From assembly GCF_001598055.1 (NCBI RefSeq), contig NZ_CP014844.1, forward strand, positions 1,550,001 through 1,614,000: a stretch of 64,000 nucleotides of DNA, in the 5' to 3' direction. The notes beneath the pieces were generated by a model that was not told the origin of the DNA, made no database searches, and saw only the letters and a list, made by a program, of their open reading frames with translations. This document shows positions 44,323 through 54,311 of this stretch, piece by piece. Every line of letters starts with the position of its first letter. Within the stretch, counting starts at the first letter, position 1. The position numbers and the translations under genes are program-made. The stretch is from Cupriavidus nantongensis. GTDB taxonomy: Bacteria; Pseudomonadota; Gammaproteobacteria; Burkholderiales; Burkholderiaceae.

Positions 44323-46230
44323 ATGATCGCAATCACGCTGCCGGACGGGTCCCGCCGCGAGTTTCCCGGCCCGGTGACGGTTGCCGAAGTGGCGCAGAGC
44401 ATCGGCGCGGGCCTGGCCAAGGCCGCGCTGGCCGGCAAGGTCGACGGCCAGCTGGTTGACACCAGCTACCGGATCGAGCGCGATGCGCAACTGGCCATCG
44501 TCACGGACAAGGATGCCGACGGCGTCGATGTGATCCGCCACTCCACGGCGCACTTGCTGGCCTATGCCGTCAAGGAGCTGTATCCGGACGCGCAGGTGAC
44601 GATCGGGCCGGTGATCGAGAACGGCTTCTACTACGACTTTGCCTACAAGCGGCCCTTCACGCCGGAAGACCTCGCCGCCATCGAGAAAAAGATGACGGAG
44701 CTGGCGCGCAAGGACGAAAAGGTCACGCGCGAGGTGTGGAACCGCGACGAGGCGGTGGCGCTGTTCGAGTCGATGGGCGAGAAGTACAAGGCCGAGATCA
44801 TCGGCTCGATTCCGGCCGACCAGGAAATCGGCCTGTACCGCGAAGGCAATTTCGTCGACCTGTGCCGCGGTCCGCACGTGCCGTCGACGGGCAAGCTCAA
44901 GGTCTTCAAGCTGATGAAGGTGGCCGGCGCCTACTGGCGCGGCGATGCCAACAACGAGATGCTCCAGCGCATCTACGGCACGGCATGGGCGAAAAAGGAA
45001 GACCAGGAAGCCTACCTGCACATGCTGGAAGAGGCCGAGAAGCGCGACCACCGCAAGCTGGGCAAGACGCTCGACCTGTTCCACCTGCAGGAAGAGGCGC
45101 CCGGCATGGTGTTCTGGCACCCGAAGGGCTGGCACGTGTGGCAGGCCGTCGAGCAGTACATGCGCGGCCGCCTGACGGACGCCGGCTACGACGAGGTGCG
45201 CACGCCGCAGGTGATGGACCGTTCGCTGTGGGAGAAGTCGGGCCACTGGCAAAACTACAAGGAGAACATGTTCGTCACGGAGTCGGAGAAGCGCGACTAC
45301 GCGATCAAGCCGATGAACTGCCCGGGCCATGTCCAGATCTTCAACCACGGCTTGCGCTCGTACCGCGACCTTCCGCTGCGCCTGGCCGAGTTCGGCGCCT
45401 GCCATCGCAACGAGCCGTCCGGCGCGCTGCACGGGCTGATGCGCGTGCGCGGCTTTGTGCAGGACGATGCGCATATCTTCTGCACGGAAGAGCAGATCGT
45501 CGCCGAGGCCAAGGCCTTCAACGAACTGGCTTTCTCCGTTTATGACGACTTCGGCTTCAAGGATGTGAAGGTCAAGCTGTCGCTGCGCCCGGACCAGCGC
45601 GCCGGCTCGGACGAGATCTGGGACCACGCCGAGGAAGGCCTGCGCCTGGCGCTGCGCGCCTGCGGCGTGGACTGGGAAGAACTGCCGGGCGAGGGCGCCT
45701 TCTATGGCCCCAAGGTCGAATACCACATCAAGGACGCCATCGGCCGCTCATGGCAGTGCGGCACGCTGCAGCTGGACCTGGTGCTGCCCGAGCGCCTGGG
45801 TGCCGAGTACGTCTCGGAAGACAACTCGCGCAAGCGCCCGGTGATGCTCCATCGTGCGATCCTGGGCTCGTTCGAGCGCTTCCTGGGCATCCTGCTGGAA
45901 AACCATGCCGGCGCGCTGCCGGCCTGGCTGGCCCCAGACCAGGTGGTGGTGATGAATATTGCGGATTCGCAGGCAGAATACGCCGAAAGCGTCGTGCAAT
46001 TGCTGCAAAAACAAGGGTTTAGGGCCAAGGCCGATTTGCGTAACGAGAAAATTACGTATAAAATCCGCGAGCATTCGCTTCAAAAGGTCCCCTACCTGCT
46101 GGTGGTGGGCGACAAGGAGCGGGATGCCAATCAAGTGGCCGTGCGTGCCCGTGGCAACGTGGATCTGGGTGTGATGCCCGTCTCCGCGTTTGTTGAGCGT
46201 CTGCAACACGACGTCGCCAGCAAAGCCTGA
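44323..46230 (+). CDS. thrS: Threonyl-tRNA synthetase
   Basis: A 635-residue class II synthetase. Domains: TGS (1-61, [25 protein letters not shown]), the editing domain with [16 protein letters not shown] and [10 protein letters not shown] (metal/His residues that clear Ser-tRNA-Thr), the catalytic core with [10 protein letters not shown] (zinc Cys), [19 protein letters not shown] (motif 2) and [12 protein letters not shown] (motif 3), and the anticodon domain ([20 protein letters not shown]). The start at 44323 follows TGGAGAG and gives the family-typical [10 protein letters not shown]. Confidence 0.97.
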   Translation: MIAITLPDGSRREFPGPVTVAEVAQSIGAGLAKAALAGKVDGQLVDTSYRIERDAQLAIVTDKDADGVDVIRHSTAHLLAYAVKELYPDAQVTIGPVIENGFYYDFAYKRPFTPEDLAAIEKKMTELARKDEKVTREVWNRDEAVALFESMGEKYKAEIIGSIPADQEIGLYREGNFVDLCRGPHVPSTGKLKVFKLMKVAGAYWRGDANNEMLQRIYGTAWAKKEDQEAYLHMLEEAEKRDHRKLGKTLDLFHLQEEAPGMVFWHPKGWHVWQAVEQYMRGRLTDAGYDEVRTPQVMDRSLWEKSGHWQNYKENMFVTESEKRDYAIKPMNCPGHVQIFNHGLRSYRDLPLRLAEFGACHRNEPSGALHGLMRVRGFVQDDAHIFCTEEQIVAEAKAFNELAFSVYDDFGFKDVKVKLSLRPDQRAGSDEIWDHAEEGLRLALRACGVDWEELPGEGAFYGPKVEYHIKDAIGRSWQCGTLQLDLVLPERLGAEYVSEDNSRKRPVMLHRAILGSFERFLGILLENHAGALPAWLAPDQVVVMNIADSQAEYAESVVQLLQKQGFRAKADLRNEKITYKIREHSLQKVPYLLVVGDKERDANQVAVRARGNVDLGVMPVSAFVERLQHDVASKA

Positions 46231-46277
46231 GGGTGGTGAGCACGGCTTGTTTTTTTGTCTTCTTGAGGTAACGCAAC

Positions 46278-46799
46278 ATCGCTACGGACAAAGGTCATCG
46301 CATCAACCGGGAAATCAGCGCGCCTGAACTGCGCCTGGTAGGGGTTGATAACGAGCAGCTCGGCATCGTCAAGTTCATGGACGCTCTGCGGCTGGCTGAG
46401 GACAAGGACTTGGACCTGGTGGAGATCGCCCCCAACGCGACTCCGCCCGTCGCCCGGATCATGGATTACGGGAAGTTCAAGTACGAGGAAGCCAAGCGCG
46501 CCCACGAGGCCAAGCTGAAGCAGAAGATCATCCAGGTCAAGGAAGTCAAGTTCCGGCCGGGTACGGATGATGGCGACTACAACGTCAAGCTGCGCAACCT
46601 GAAGCGCTTCCTGGAAGATGGCGACAAGACCAAGATCACGCTGCGGTTCCGTGGTCGCGAGATGGCCCACCAGGAAATCGGCGCGCGCATGCTCGAACGC
46701 CTGAAGGCGGACCTGGAAGAGATCGGCCAGGTCGAGCAGATGCCGAAGATGGAAGGGCGCCAGATGGTGATGGTGCTCGCCCCCAAGAAGAAGAAGTAA
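46278..46799 (+). CDS. infC: Translation initiation factor IF-3, ATC start codon
   Basis: A 173-residue IF-3 that prevents subunit joining and checks the initiator tRNA. N domain: [28 protein letters not shown] domain: [29 protein letters not shown]. In-frame TAA at 46269-46271 leaves only three codons (CGC AAC ATC) before conserved protein begins, so the start must be ATC at 46278, read as Met (MATDKGHRI...), with GAGGT eight bases upstream. Rare infC starts (AUU, AUC) let IF-3 repress its own translation; the ATC keeps that autoregulation. The first in-frame ATG (46377) would remove a third of the N domain. Confidence 0.96.
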   Translation: MATDKGHRINREISAPELRLVGVDNEQLGIVKFMDALRLAEDKDLDLVEIAPNATPPVARIMDYGKFKYEEAKRAHEAKLKQKIIQVKEVKFRPGTDDGDYNVKLRNLKRFLEDGDKTKITLRFRGREMAHQEIGARMLERLKADLEEIGQVEQMPKMEGRQMVMVLAPKKKK

Positions 46800-46817
46800 T
46801 TCCTGCGCGGTGCGGCG

Positions 46818-46840
46818 GCCGGGATGCCAGTCATCCCGGC
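46818..46840 (+). promoter_or_regulatory. Hairpin between infC and rpmI
   Basis: A perfect 9-bp stem GCCGGGATG/CATCCCGGC with a 5-base loop, 18 bases after infC, followed by GTTGCTTTGT. In other bacteria L20 binds RNA in this intergenic region to repress rpmI-rplT; this hairpin may be part of such a leader, or a weak terminator. Confidence 0.4.
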
Positions 46841-46966
46841 GTTGCTTTGTGCGGAAGTCGCGCGCGCCCTGCAAGGGGTGTCGTGCAACAACAAGTGGAT
46901 GCGGGTCTTGCAAGCGTCGGCGTCAGCCGTCCACCTGCATGCATGTCATATGAGCTGGAGTTTTTC

Positions 46967-47164
46967 ATGCCGAAGATGAAGACGAAGAAAAGCGCTTCCA
47001 AGCGCTTTACTGCCCGTCCGAACGGTTCGTTCAAGCGTGGCCAGGCCTTCAAGCGTCACATCCTGACCAAGAAGACCACCAAGAACAAGCGTCAACTGCG
47101 CGGTACTCAGGACGTCCATGAGACGAACCTGAAGTCGGTGCGCGCGATGATGCCTTACGCATAA
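46967..47164 (+). CDS. rpmI: 50S ribosomal protein L35
   Basis: 65 residues, very basic: [20 protein letters not shown] ... [25 protein letters not shown] ... MMPYA, matching bacterial L35 along its whole length. The start at 46967 follows CTGGAG. It is part of the 50S subunit and is encoded with L20. Confidence 0.98.
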   Translation: MPKMKTKKSASKRFTARPNGSFKRGQAFKRHILTKKTTKNKRQLRGTQDVHETNLKSVRAMMPYA

Positions 47165-47192
47165 CCCCTGACGACAACGAAAGGAGAATTAC

Positions 47193-47549
47193 ATGCCTCG
47201 AGTAAAGCGTGGGGTCACTGCACGGGCCCGTCACAAGAAGGTTATCGACGCTGCCAAGGGTTACCGCGGCCGTCGCAATAATGTCTATCGCATCGCCAAG
47301 CAGGCGGTCATGCGTGCTGGCCAGTACGCGTACCGCGATCGCCGCAACAAGAAGCGCGTGTTCCGCGCGCTGTGGATTGCGCGTATCAATGCCGCGACGC
47401 GTGAGCATGGCATGACCTACAGCGTGTTCATGAACGGTCTGAAGAAGGCCTCGATTGAACTGGACCGCAAGGTGCTGTCGGACATGGCTATTCACGACAA
47501 GCCTGCCTTTGCCGCCATCGTCAACCAGGTGAAAGCCACCGTTGCTTGA
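47193..47549 (+). CDS. rplT: 50S ribosomal protein L20
   Basis: 118 residues: [67 protein letters not shown]. The standard length and conserved basic N-terminus that threads into 23S rRNA are present. Strong AAAGGAG site. L20 is needed early in 50S assembly and often represses its own operon. Confidence 0.98.
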
Positions 47550-47628
47550 TGCCGGCTCCGGTAGCGCGCAAGCGCTGCCGGGCAAGCACCGACCGCATGG
47601 TCGACCGCTGACCGCAAGGTCTGCTGAA

Positions 47629-47659
47629 ACGGGGCTCCTCACCGAGCCCCGTTTTTATT
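47629..47659 (+). terminator. Rho-independent terminator/attenuator between rplT and pheS
   Basis: A 9-bp stem ACGGGGCTC/GAGCCCCGT with a 6-base loop (47629-47652) followed by TTTTATTT. It separates infC-rpmI-rplT from pheST; full or partial stop. Confidence 0.88.
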
Positions 47660-47799
47660 TGCGGTTCCGCATACCGTCTTGCGCTGCCTGGCGAGACGGC
47701 ATCCGGAAACGCATACCGCACGAAGTGCCAACCCACGTCGGGCCGGCCCTGTCGCATGACAGGGTTGCGCCGACGCCAGAACACTCCACGACCGCCGCC

Positions 47800-48831
47800 A
47801 TGTCTCAGGATCTGGACCAAATCGTCGCCGACGCCCAGGCCGCTTTCGCCGCCGCCAATGACAACGCCACGCTGGAAAACGAAAAAGCCCGCTTCCTCGG
47901 CAAGACCGGCGCGCTGACCGAACTGCTCAAGGGCCTCGGCAAGCTCGACCCGGAGACCCGCAAGAGCGAGGGCGCGCGCATCAACCAGGTCAAGCAGCAG
48001 GTCGAAGCCGCGCTGCAGGCGCGCCGCCAGGCGCTGGCCGACGCGCTGATGAACGCGCGCCTGGCCGCCGAGGCCATCGACGTCACGCTGCCCGGCCGCG
48101 CGGTGGCGCGCGGCAGCCTGCATCCGGTGATGCGCACCTGGGAGCGCGTCGAGCAGATCTTCGGCTCGATCGGCTTCGACGTGGCCGACGGCCCCGAGAT
48201 CGAAACCGACTGGATGAACTTCACCGCGCTGAACAACCCGGACAACCACCCGGCGCGTTCGATGCAGGACACCTTCTACGTGGACGGCCGCGACAGCGAA
48301 GACAAGCTGCTGCTGTTGCGCACCCACACCAGCCCGATGCAGGTGCGCTACGCGAAGATGCACGTGGAGAAGTACGCCGGCAAGGCGATGCCGCCGATCA
48401 AGGTGATCTGCCCGGGCCGCACCTATCGCGTCGACAGCGACGCCACCCATTCGCCGATGTTCAACCAGGTCGAAGGCCTGTGGATCGGCGAGGACGTCAG
48501 CTTCGCCGACCTGAAGGGCGTGTATACCGATTTCCTGCGCAAGTTCTTCGAGCGCGACGACATCCAGGTGCGCTTCCGTCCGTCGTACTTCCCGTTCACC
48601 GAGCCGTCGGCGGAAATCGACATGGCCTTCGGCAATGGGAAATGGCTCGAAATCTCCGGTTCGGGCCAGGTGCATCCGAACGTGCTGCGCAACATGGGCC
48701 TCGATCCCGAGCGCTATATCGGTTTCGCGTTCGGCTCCGGCCTCGAGCGCCTGACCATGCTGCGCTATGGCATCAACGACCTGCGCCTGTTCTTCGAGGG
48801 CGACGTGCGCTTCCTGCGCCAGTTCGCCTGA
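47800..48831 (+). CDS. pheS: Phenylalanyl-tRNA synthetase alpha subunit
   Basis: A 343-residue class II catalytic subunit. The N-terminal coiled-coil (about 1-90; [21 protein letters not shown]) binds tRNA-Phe. The core has [29 protein letters not shown] (motif 1 region), [22 protein letters not shown] (motif 2) and [15 protein letters not shown] (motif 3). The start at 47800 ([16 protein letters not shown]) is the family-typical point; the frame is open upstream but that part spans the terminator. Confidence 0.97.
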   Translation: MSQDLDQIVADAQAAFAAANDNATLENEKARFLGKTGALTELLKGLGKLDPETRKSEGARINQVKQQVEAALQARRQALADALMNARLAAEAIDVTLPGRAVARGSLHPVMRTWERVEQIFGSIGFDVADGPEIETDWMNFTALNNPDNHPARSMQDTFYVDGRDSEDKLLLLRTHTSPMQVRYAKMHVEKYAGKAMPPIKVICPGRTYRVDSDATHSPMFNQVEGLWIGEDVSFADLKGVYTDFLRKFFERDDIQVRFRPSYFPFTEPSAEIDMAFGNGKWLEISGSGQVHPNVLRNMGLDPERYIGFAFGSGLERLTMLRYGINDLRLFFEGDVRFLRQFA

Positions 48832-48890
48832 TCGGCGCAACGTCAAACTCGTCACCGACTACACAGAATACTTACCGGATCAGAAGCGCC

Positions 48891-51338
48891 ATGCAATTCT
48901 CGGAATCCTGGCTTCGCACCTTCGCCAACCCTGAAAAGATCTCCACCGACGCGCTGTCGCACAGCCTGACCATGGCCGGCCTGGAAGTGGAAGAGGTGGG
49001 CCCGGTCGCGCCGCCGTTCGACAAGGTGGTGGTCGCGCACGTGCTGTCGACCGAGCGCCATCCCAACGCCGACCGCCTCAACGTGTGCCAGGTCGACGCC
49101 GGCACCGGCGAGACCCTGCAGATCGTCTGCGGCGCGCCCAACGTCAAGCCCGGCATCAAGGTGCCGTGCGCGCTGGTCGGCGCGGTACTGCCGCCCGCAG
49201 AGGACGGCGGCAAGCCGTTCGAGATCAAGGTCGGCAAGCTGCGTGGCGTCGACAGCTACGGCATGCTGTGCTCGGCGCGCGAACTGAAGCTGTCGGAAGA
49301 CCACGGCGGCCTGATGGTGCTGCCGGAAGACGCGCCGGTCGGCCAGAGCATCCGCCAGTACCTGGACCTCGACGACCAGGTCTTCGTCATCAAGCTGACG
49401 CCGAACAAGGCTGACTGCCTGTCGATCCATGGCGTGGCACGCGAAGTGTCGGCGCTGACCGGTGCCGCGCTGAACCTGCCCGACATGAAGCCGGTGCCGG
49501 TGACGATCGAGGACAAGCTGCCGGTCAAGGTGTCGGCCCCCGATCTTTGCGGCCGTTTCTCCGGTCGTATCATCCGCGGCGTCAACGCGCGTGCCGCCAC
49601 CCCGCTGTGGATGGTGCAGCGGCTGGAGCGCTCGGGCCAGCGCAGCGTGTCGGCGCTGGTCGATATCTCCAACTACGTGATGCTGGAGCTGGGCCGTCCG
49701 TCGCACGTGTTCGACCTGCACAAGATCCATGGCGGCCTGGACGTGCGCTGGGGCCGCAAGGGCGAGCAGATCAAGCTGCTGAACGGCAATACCATCGAGG
49801 TCGACGAGCAGGTCGGCGTGATCGCCGACGACAAGGAAATCGAAAGCCTGGCCGGCATCATGGGCGGCGACAGCACTGCGGTGACGCTGGACACCACCGA
49901 CATCTATCTTGAAGCCGCATTCTGGTGGCCGGCCGCGATCCAGGGCCGCAGCCGCCGCTATAACTTCTCGACCGACGCCGGGCATCGTTTCGAGCGCGGC
50001 GTCGACTACGCCACCACGGTCGAGCATATCGAGCGCATCACCGCGCTGATCCTCGACATCTGCGGCGGCCAGGCCGGCCCGGTCGACGACCACGTGGTCA
50101 ACCTGCCGGTGCGCAAGCCGGTCAGCCTGCGTGTGGCGCGCGCCGAGCGCGTGCTCGGCATCGAACTGTCGCCGGCGGCCATCGCCGACGTGTTCCAGCG
50201 CCTGCAGCTGCCGTTCACGCGTGCGCAGGGCGCTGAAGGCGAAGTATTCGAAGTCACGCCGCCGAGCTACCGCTTCGATATCGAGATCGAGGAAGACCTG
50301 ATCGAGGAAGTCGCGCGCATCTACGGTTTCGAGCGCATCCCCGCGCGCCCGCCGGTTGCCGAAAGCGAAATGCGGCCGACCAACGAAGCCCGTCGCTCGA
50401 CCCACGTGGTGCGCCACGCCGTGGCCGCGCGCGACTACCAGGAAGTGATCAACTTCGCCTTCGTCGAAGAGAAGTGGGAGCGCGACTTCGCCGCCAATGA
50501 CAAGCCGATCCGCCTGCTCAACCCGATCGCCAGCCAGCTGGCGGTGATGCGCTCGACGCTGATCGGCGGGCTGGTCGACAAGGTGCGCTACAACCTGAAC
50601 CGCAAGGCCGCGCGCGTGCGCCTGTTCGAGGTCGGCCGCGTGTTCCATCGCGATGGCGGGATCAAGGACGGCGGCCTCACCGTCGCCGGCTATGACCAGC
50701 CGATGATGGCCGCGGGCATCGCCTACGGCCCGGCGTTCGAAGAGCAGTGGGGCGTCGCCACGCGCAATGTCGACTTCTTCGACATCAAGGGCGATGTCGA
50801 GGCGCTGTTCCATCCGCGCGTGCCGCGCTTCGAGCCGGTCTCGCACCCGGCGCTGCATCCGGGCCGCGCCGCGCGCGTGCTGCTCGACGGCAAGCCGGTG
50901 GGCGTGGTCGGCGAACTGCATCCGCGCTGGCTGCAGGAATATGAGCTGGCGCATGCGCCGGTGCTGTTCGAACTGCAGCTCGACGCGCTGCGCGCTACCG
51001 GCCTGCCGGCATACACCGAGATCTCCAAGTTCCCTGCGGCCGTGCGCGACCTGGCCGTGGTCGTGAAGCAATCGGTACGCGTGCAGGACCTGCTCGACAC
51101 CATGCGCGCGGCCCTGGAAAAACAGGCTTACGGCCGCTTCTGCCAGAGCCTGGTGCTGTTCGACGAGTTCCGTCCCAAGGGGGCTTCCACGGCCATCGGC
51201 GCGGACGAGAAAAGCCTTGCGTTCCGGGTGACCTTGCAAGATACTGGGTCGACCCTCCAGGACGAAACCGTCGACAGCGCGGTGCGCTGCATGGTCGACG
51301 CGCTGGCCGAAGCCTTCCAGGCGCGGCTGCGCGGCTGA
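48891..51338 (+). CDS. pheT: Phenylalanyl-tRNA synthetase beta subunit
   Basis: An 815-residue partner of PheS in the alpha2beta2 enzyme. Domains: [14 protein letters not shown] start, a tRNA-binding OB fold (about 40-150; [26 protein letters not shown]), B3/B4 editing domain that hydrolyses Tyr-tRNA-Phe (about 210-385), B5, the class II-like core ([25 protein letters not shown]), and the C-terminal FDX-ACB anticodon domain ([17 protein letters not shown]). It begins 59 bases after pheS. The frame is open upstream within pheS, without meaning. Confidence 0.97.
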   Translation: MQFSESWLRTFANPEKISTDALSHSLTMAGLEVEEVGPVAPPFDKVVVAHVLSTERHPNADRLNVCQVDAGTGETLQIVCGAPNVKPGIKVPCALVGAVLPPAEDGGKPFEIKVGKLRGVDSYGMLCSARELKLSEDHGGLMVLPEDAPVGQSIRQYLDLDDQVFVIKLTPNKADCLSIHGVAREVSALTGAALNLPDMKPVPVTIEDKLPVKVSAPDLCGRFSGRIIRGVNARAATPLWMVQRLERSGQRSVSALVDISNYVMLELGRPSHVFDLHKIHGGLDVRWGRKGEQIKLLNGNTIEVDEQVGVIADDKEIESLAGIMGGDSTAVTLDTTDIYLEAAFWWPAAIQGRSRRYNFSTDAGHRFERGVDYATTVEHIERITALILDICGGQAGPVDDHVVNLPVRKPVSLRVARAERVLGIELSPAAIADVFQRLQLPFTRAQGAEGEVFEVTPPSYRFDIEIEEDLIEEVARIYGFERIPARPPVAESEMRPTNEARRSTHVVRHAVAARDYQEVINFAFVEEKWERDFAANDKPIRLLNPIASQLAVMRSTLIGGLVDKVRYNLNRKAARVRLFEVGRVFHRDGGIKDGGLTVAGYDQPMMAAGIAYGPAFEEQWGVATRNVDFFDIKGDVEALFHPRVPRFEPVSHPALHPGRAARVLLDGKPVGVVGELHPRWLQEYELAHAPVLFELQLDALRATGLPAYTEISKFPAAVRDLAVVVKQSVRVQDLLDTMRAALEKQAYGRFCQSLVLFDEFRPKGASTAIGADEKSLAFRVTLQDTGSTLQDETVDSAVRCMVDALAEAFQARLRG

Positions 51339-51370
51339 TCCGTCGCCACCGACCGACGGAGCACGATAAA

Positions 51371-51397
51371 AAAGGGCGCCCGGGCTCGCCCCGGGCG
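51371..51397 (-). terminator. Minus-oriented terminator-like hairpin between pheT and ihfA
   Basis: An 8-bp stem CGCCCGGG/CCCGGGCG (51377-51397) has a run of A on its upstream side (51368-51373 AAAAAA), giving hairpin plus T run only when read on the minus strand. No minus-strand gene is known here; it may block antisense transcription toward pheT. Confidence 0.5.
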
Positions 51398-51427
51398 GAT
51401 CGCCAGACAGACACTCGAGCGATCGAC

Positions 51428-51838
51428 ATGAATGATCGAGACGCGAATTCCATGACCGCTGCAGCACTGGGTGAGATGAGCGACCGGCAGGCATCCTCCC
51501 TTGACGATGCAATGCCGGACGCCCGCGCGACCGAAGTTCCCACGCTGACCAAGGCTGAGCTTGCCGAGATGCTGTTCGACCAGGTGGGCCTGAACAAGCG
51601 TGAGTCGAAGGACATGGTCGAGGCCTTCTTCGATGTCATTCGCGAAGCGCTGGAGCAGGGCGACAGCGTCAAGCTATCCGGCTTCGGCAACTTCCAGTTG
51701 CGCGACAAGCCGCAGCGGCCCGGCCGCAATCCCAAGACCGGCGAAGTCATCCCCATCACCGCGCGCCGCGTGGTGACGTTCCACGCCAGCCAGAAGCTCA
51801 AGGGCCTGGTCGAAGAACGCGCCGGCATCGCCGGCTGA
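51428..51838 (+). CDS. ihfA: Integration host factor alpha subunit
   Basis: A 136-residue DNA-bending protein. The IHF domain starts near residue 39 ([38 protein letters not shown]) and includes [22 protein letters not shown], the beta arm whose Pro intercalates in DNA. About 37 extra N-terminal residues (Asp-, Ala- and Met-rich) precede the domain compared with the 99-residue E. coli protein. An ATG at 51452 and an internal GTG lie in this extension, so part of it could be noncoding, but a long form is common in Burkholderiales. Placement after pheT is the standard order. Confidence 0.94.
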   Translation: MNDRDANSMTAAALGEMSDRQASSLDDAMPDARATEVPTLTKAELAEMLFDQVGLNKRESKDMVEAFFDVIREALEQGDSVKLSGFGNFQLRDKPQRPGRNPKTGEVIPITARRVVTFHASQKLKGLVEERAGIAG

Positions 51839-51954
51839 CCCGTCACCCGAACGGCGGATTGCTTCCCGAGGCCGGCATCGGTATTCTTCTGGGCGCGCGC
51901 GTGACGCGCGCCAACCTCCTGGCCGGCATGGCCTGACGCTCGTCTACACACTGC

Positions 51955-52380
51955 ATGTCGGACAAACCCAGCGACCGCATCGCGTTGCCGCCGATCCCGG
52001 CCAAGCGCTACTTCACCATCGGTGAGGTGAGCGAGCTGTGCGCCGTCAAGCCGCACGTGCTGCGCTACTGGGAACAGGAGTTCACGCAGCTCAAGCCGGT
52101 CAAGCGCCGCGGCAACCGCCGCTACTACCAGCATCATGAAGTCCTGTTGATCCGCCGAATCCGCGAGCTGCTCTACGAGCAGGGCTTCACTATCAACGGC
52201 GCGCGCAACCGCCTCGACGAGGGCCGTCATCACAGCGCCGCCACGGCAACGCAGGAATCGATGGAAGCAAGCGTGGAAAAAGCGCCGGCATTGTCGGTCG
52301 ACATCGCCGGCCTGCGCAATGCGCTGGTCGACGTGCAGCACCTGCTGGCGCAGCTTCGAGAGATCGCGAAGCACGGATAA
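51955..52380 (+). CDS. MerR-family transcriptional regulator
   Basis: A 141-residue regulator. The HTH is KRYFTIGEVSELCAVKPHVLRYWEQEFTQLKPVKRRGNRRYYQHHEVLLIRRIRELLYEQGFTINGAR (about 17-84). The C-terminal part (SVDIAGLRNALVDVQHLLAQLREIAK) looks like a coiled-coil dimerisation helix. No metal-binding Cys set of MerR proper is present, so it belongs to the general MerR/MlrA-like type. In many beta- and gamma-proteobacteria a gene of this kind follows ihfA; target unknown. Confidence 0.9.
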   Translation: MSDKPSDRIALPPIPAKRYFTIGEVSELCAVKPHVLRYWEQEFTQLKPVKRRGNRRYYQHHEVLLIRRIRELLYEQGFTINGARNRLDEGRHHSAATATQESMEASVEKAPALSVDIAGLRNALVDVQHLLAQLREIAKHG

Positions 52381-52435
52381 TTTCCACGTCAGGAGCTAGT
52401 CATACGAGAAATGCTTCTGTTATAATCTTTTGCTT

Positions 52436-52512
<77 letters not shown>

Positions 52513-52514
52513 GA

Positions 52515-52556
52515 CAAAAAAACCCGCTTGGTAAATCGCCAAGCGGGTTTTTTTAT
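52515..52556 (+). terminator. Rho-independent terminator after tRNA-Pro
   Basis: An 11-bp stem AACCCGCTTGG/CCAAGCGGGTT with a 7-base loop (52521-52549), a run of A before it and a run of T after. Bidirectional in form. Confidence 0.94.
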
Positions 52557-52687
52557 TTCCGTCTCCCGCTATTGAGCGTGTGCTATTTCGCGCGTCGTCA
52601 CGCGTGAGCGCAGCCTGCCCGTTTTTCGATTCAGCCCGTTGCACCTATAGTGGTGGCACAGTGAACTTCATCGCGACGGAGGCTGTA

Positions 52688-52828
52688 ATGAGCGACAAGG
52701 GCAACGGGATCGTCGGCACCACATGCATCGCTTTGGCAGTAGCCGGGCTGGCACTGACCGCATCGCTGGTGCTTGCTTATTACGCGACGCGCGCGCGTGT
52801 GGAAGGGCAGCGCGCCAGCGGCGGCTGA
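52688..52828 (+). CDS. Small single-helix membrane protein
   Basis: 46 residues, too short for most gene finders. The start ATG at 52688 is preceded by CGGAGG, a strong ribosome site. It is a polar start (MSDKGNGIVGT) followed by one helix of about 22 residues (TCIALAVAGLALTASLVLAYYA) and a basic tail (TRARVEGQRASGG), so the tail should be in the cytoplasm. No family was recognised. Upstream is the tRNA-Pro terminator; downstream a DUF2188 gene converges with it. Confidence 0.6.
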   Translation: MSDKGNGIVGTTCIALAVAGLALTASLVLAYYATRARVEGQRASGG

Positions 52829-52843
52829 CGCGCTGCGGACTGT

Positions 52844-53068
52844 TCAGCCTTGGATATCGCGAGGATCGTTGCCGAAGCTGTTGCGCATCCGGATGCGGCC
52901 GTCGCGGCCGTGGACGAGCAGTTCTGCCTGCAGCTGCCGGGCCTTTTCCGTCCCCGCGGCGATCGCGTCTTCTTGCGTCGCGTAGAGCTGGCGCCCGCCA
53001 GCGCCGTCTTCGGATTCAATGGCCCAGCCGTTGTCGAGCGGTACGACGTGGATGTTCTTGGCCGGCAT
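52844..53068 (-). CDS. DUF2188-domain protein
   Basis: 74 residues covering one DUF2188 domain: NIHVVPLDNGWAIESEDGAGGRQLYATQEDAIAAGTEKARQLQAELLVHGRDGRIRMRNSFGNDP. The repeated 'v.p...gW.v....a.r...t..eAi..g...A....aelvvhgrdGrI' pattern fits. These small soluble proteins are widespread and uncharacterised. It converges with the small membrane protein gene (15-base gap). Confidence 0.85.
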   Translation of the reverse strand: MPAKNIHVVPLDNGWAIESEDGAGGRQLYATQEDAIAAGTEKARQLQAELLVHGRDGRIRMRNSFGNDPRDIQG

Positions 53069-53290
53069 GGCGCACCTCCGTGGTGGAAGATGCCCTAGTC
53101 TCCACGCTGCTTCCCGCGGCCGGTATCAGTGACCGTCTGACAGCGCCGGTGTCTTTTGCGGCGCAGTTGCCGGTCGCGGCCTGGGCCATGTGACCCCTCG
53201 GGCCGGAAATCAGAAAAGGCGCCCGGATACCGGGATGCTCGTGGCATGGCGCCGGCGGCGGTGCACGTAGACTGGCGGGGCTGTACTCAC

Positions 53291-53328
53291 CAGCCCGCCC
53301 GCACCCCGCCGTGGCGGGCTGTTTTTTT
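53291..53328 (+). terminator. Plus-strand terminator with no known upstream gene
   Basis: CAGCCCGCC (53291-53299) pairs with GGCGGGCTG (53313-53321), followed by seven T. The nearest plus-strand gene ends about 460 bases earlier and is separated by a minus-strand gene, so this may end an unannotated small RNA from 53100-53290, or serve the minus gene in a structural way. Confidence 0.65.
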
Positions 53329-53336
53329 GTGCGGCG

Positions 53337-53843
53337 CTATCGGAGCAGCCGCTGCCACCGCAGGTCATGTCCGCGCACGAGCCTGGCAAGCGTCGCCGCG
53401 CTGGCCAGTTCGAATTCGCTGAACTGGAAGGCCGGCGCGACGGTGCAGCCGACCAGCGTAAAGTCCTCGGGGCCGCCAGCGTCCACGCGTTCGGCGGCAA
53501 ACCACTGGCCACCCGGCACCAGCGCCTGGAACGCCGCGCCGGGATGCCGCAGCGGGTCGCCCAGGCGCTGGGTGACGATGGTGCCGTCGACGATGCGGTG
53601 CACGTCCAGCGGCGAGCCGGCGTGGTAGTGCCACAGCTCGTCGGAGCGGATGCGATGCCAGGCCGAATAGTCGTTGCCGCAAAGCATGTAGTGGATGGCG
53701 GTGCAGGCCTCGCGGGTGCGTCCGTCCTGGCACGTGACGCGTTCCTCGCTGCGATAGGTTTCGCGGTAGTAGCCGCCTTCCGGATGCGGCCGCAGGTCGA
53801 GTGCGTGGATCAGCTGGCGGGCGGTCGGGCTCAGGTCTGGCAT
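53337..53843 (-). CDS. DUF985 cupin protein
   Basis: A 168-residue single cupin. RQLIHALDLRPHPEGGYYRETYRS is the DUF985/cupin_5 signature, followed by TAIHYMLCGNDYSAWHRIRSDELWHYHAGSPLDVHRI (the cupin metal-site region with His residues) and AAFQALVPGGQWFAAERVDAGGPEDFTLVGCTVAPAFQFSEFELA. Yeast and bacterial members are uncharacterised; some are annotated as sugar epimerase-like. Single gene. Confidence 0.9.
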   Translation of the reverse strand: MPDLSPTARQLIHALDLRPHPEGGYYRETYRSEERVTCQDGRTREACTAIHYMLCGNDYSAWHRIRSDELWHYHAGSPLDVHRIVDGTIVTQRLGDPLRHPGAAFQALVPGGQWFAAERVDAGGPEDFTLVGCTVAPAFQFSEFELASAATLARLVRGHDLRWQRLLR

Positions 53844-53887
53844 GGGGGCATGGCGCGCGGCGCATTGGCGGAATCGGAAGGCGTAGC

Positions 53888-54148
53888 TTAAAGCAGGGCG
53901 AAGCGTGCCTGCGCCGGGCCGACCAGCGCCGGGCGGCTCACCGGATAGCGGTGGCGCTTGCCTTGCGCCTCGAACGACAGGAAGTCAGGGGTCCAGCGCA
54001 GCGATTGCAGCTGGCGCGGCTCGATGCCGTCGACCAGGATGGCGCCGGCGTTGACGCAGACGCTGCCGCAGCGCAGGCGTACGGATTCGGCGTCGTCGCC
54101 GAAGTAATAGGCTTCGAGCAGGATGAAATCAGACTGGTACAAGGGCAT
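53888..54148 (-). CDS. Small protein of unknown function under a LexA box
   Basis: 86 residues, soluble: MPLYQSDFILLEAYYFGDDAESV, then RCGSVCVNAGAILVDGIEP, ending PALVGPAQARFALL. No family recognised; the layout suggests a compact beta-rich fold. The start at 54148 is chosen as the first ATG downstream of a clear promoter/operator; an in-frame ATG at 54193 lies above the operator and is improbable. The near-consensus LexA box (54161-54182) means it is probably induced by DNA damage. No neighbour with an SOS role is visible, and it is divergent from an unknown membrane protein gene. Confidence 0.75.
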   Translation of the reverse strand: MPLYQSDFILLEAYYFGDDAESVRLRCGSVCVNAGAILVDGIEPRQLQSLRWTPDFLSFEAQGKRHRYPVSRPALVGPAQARFALL

Positions 54149-54160
54149 GGCAGTGTCCTG

Positions 54161-54182
54161 ATACTGTATGGATGTACAGTAT
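54161..54182. promoter_or_regulatory. LexA (SOS) box
   Basis: TACTGTATGGATGTACAGTA (54162-54181) contains CTGT-N8-ACAG with matching flanks, very close to the E. coli LexA consensus. On the minus strand TATACT (54183-54178) is a good -10 box for the gene at 53888-54148; LexA would cover the -10 and start point. The box ends 13 bases before that gene's ATG. Confidence 0.8.
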
Positions 54183-54311
54183 AGCCGCGGCATGACGTTG
54201 GGTCATCCTCCCGATTCTCAATTTCGGGCGTGGGTACGTGATTCGGTGCCTGGTATAACCTGAAACCGGTGACAGTCCTTGCAAGACCGTCTTGCCGCTA
54301 CAGGAGATGCC

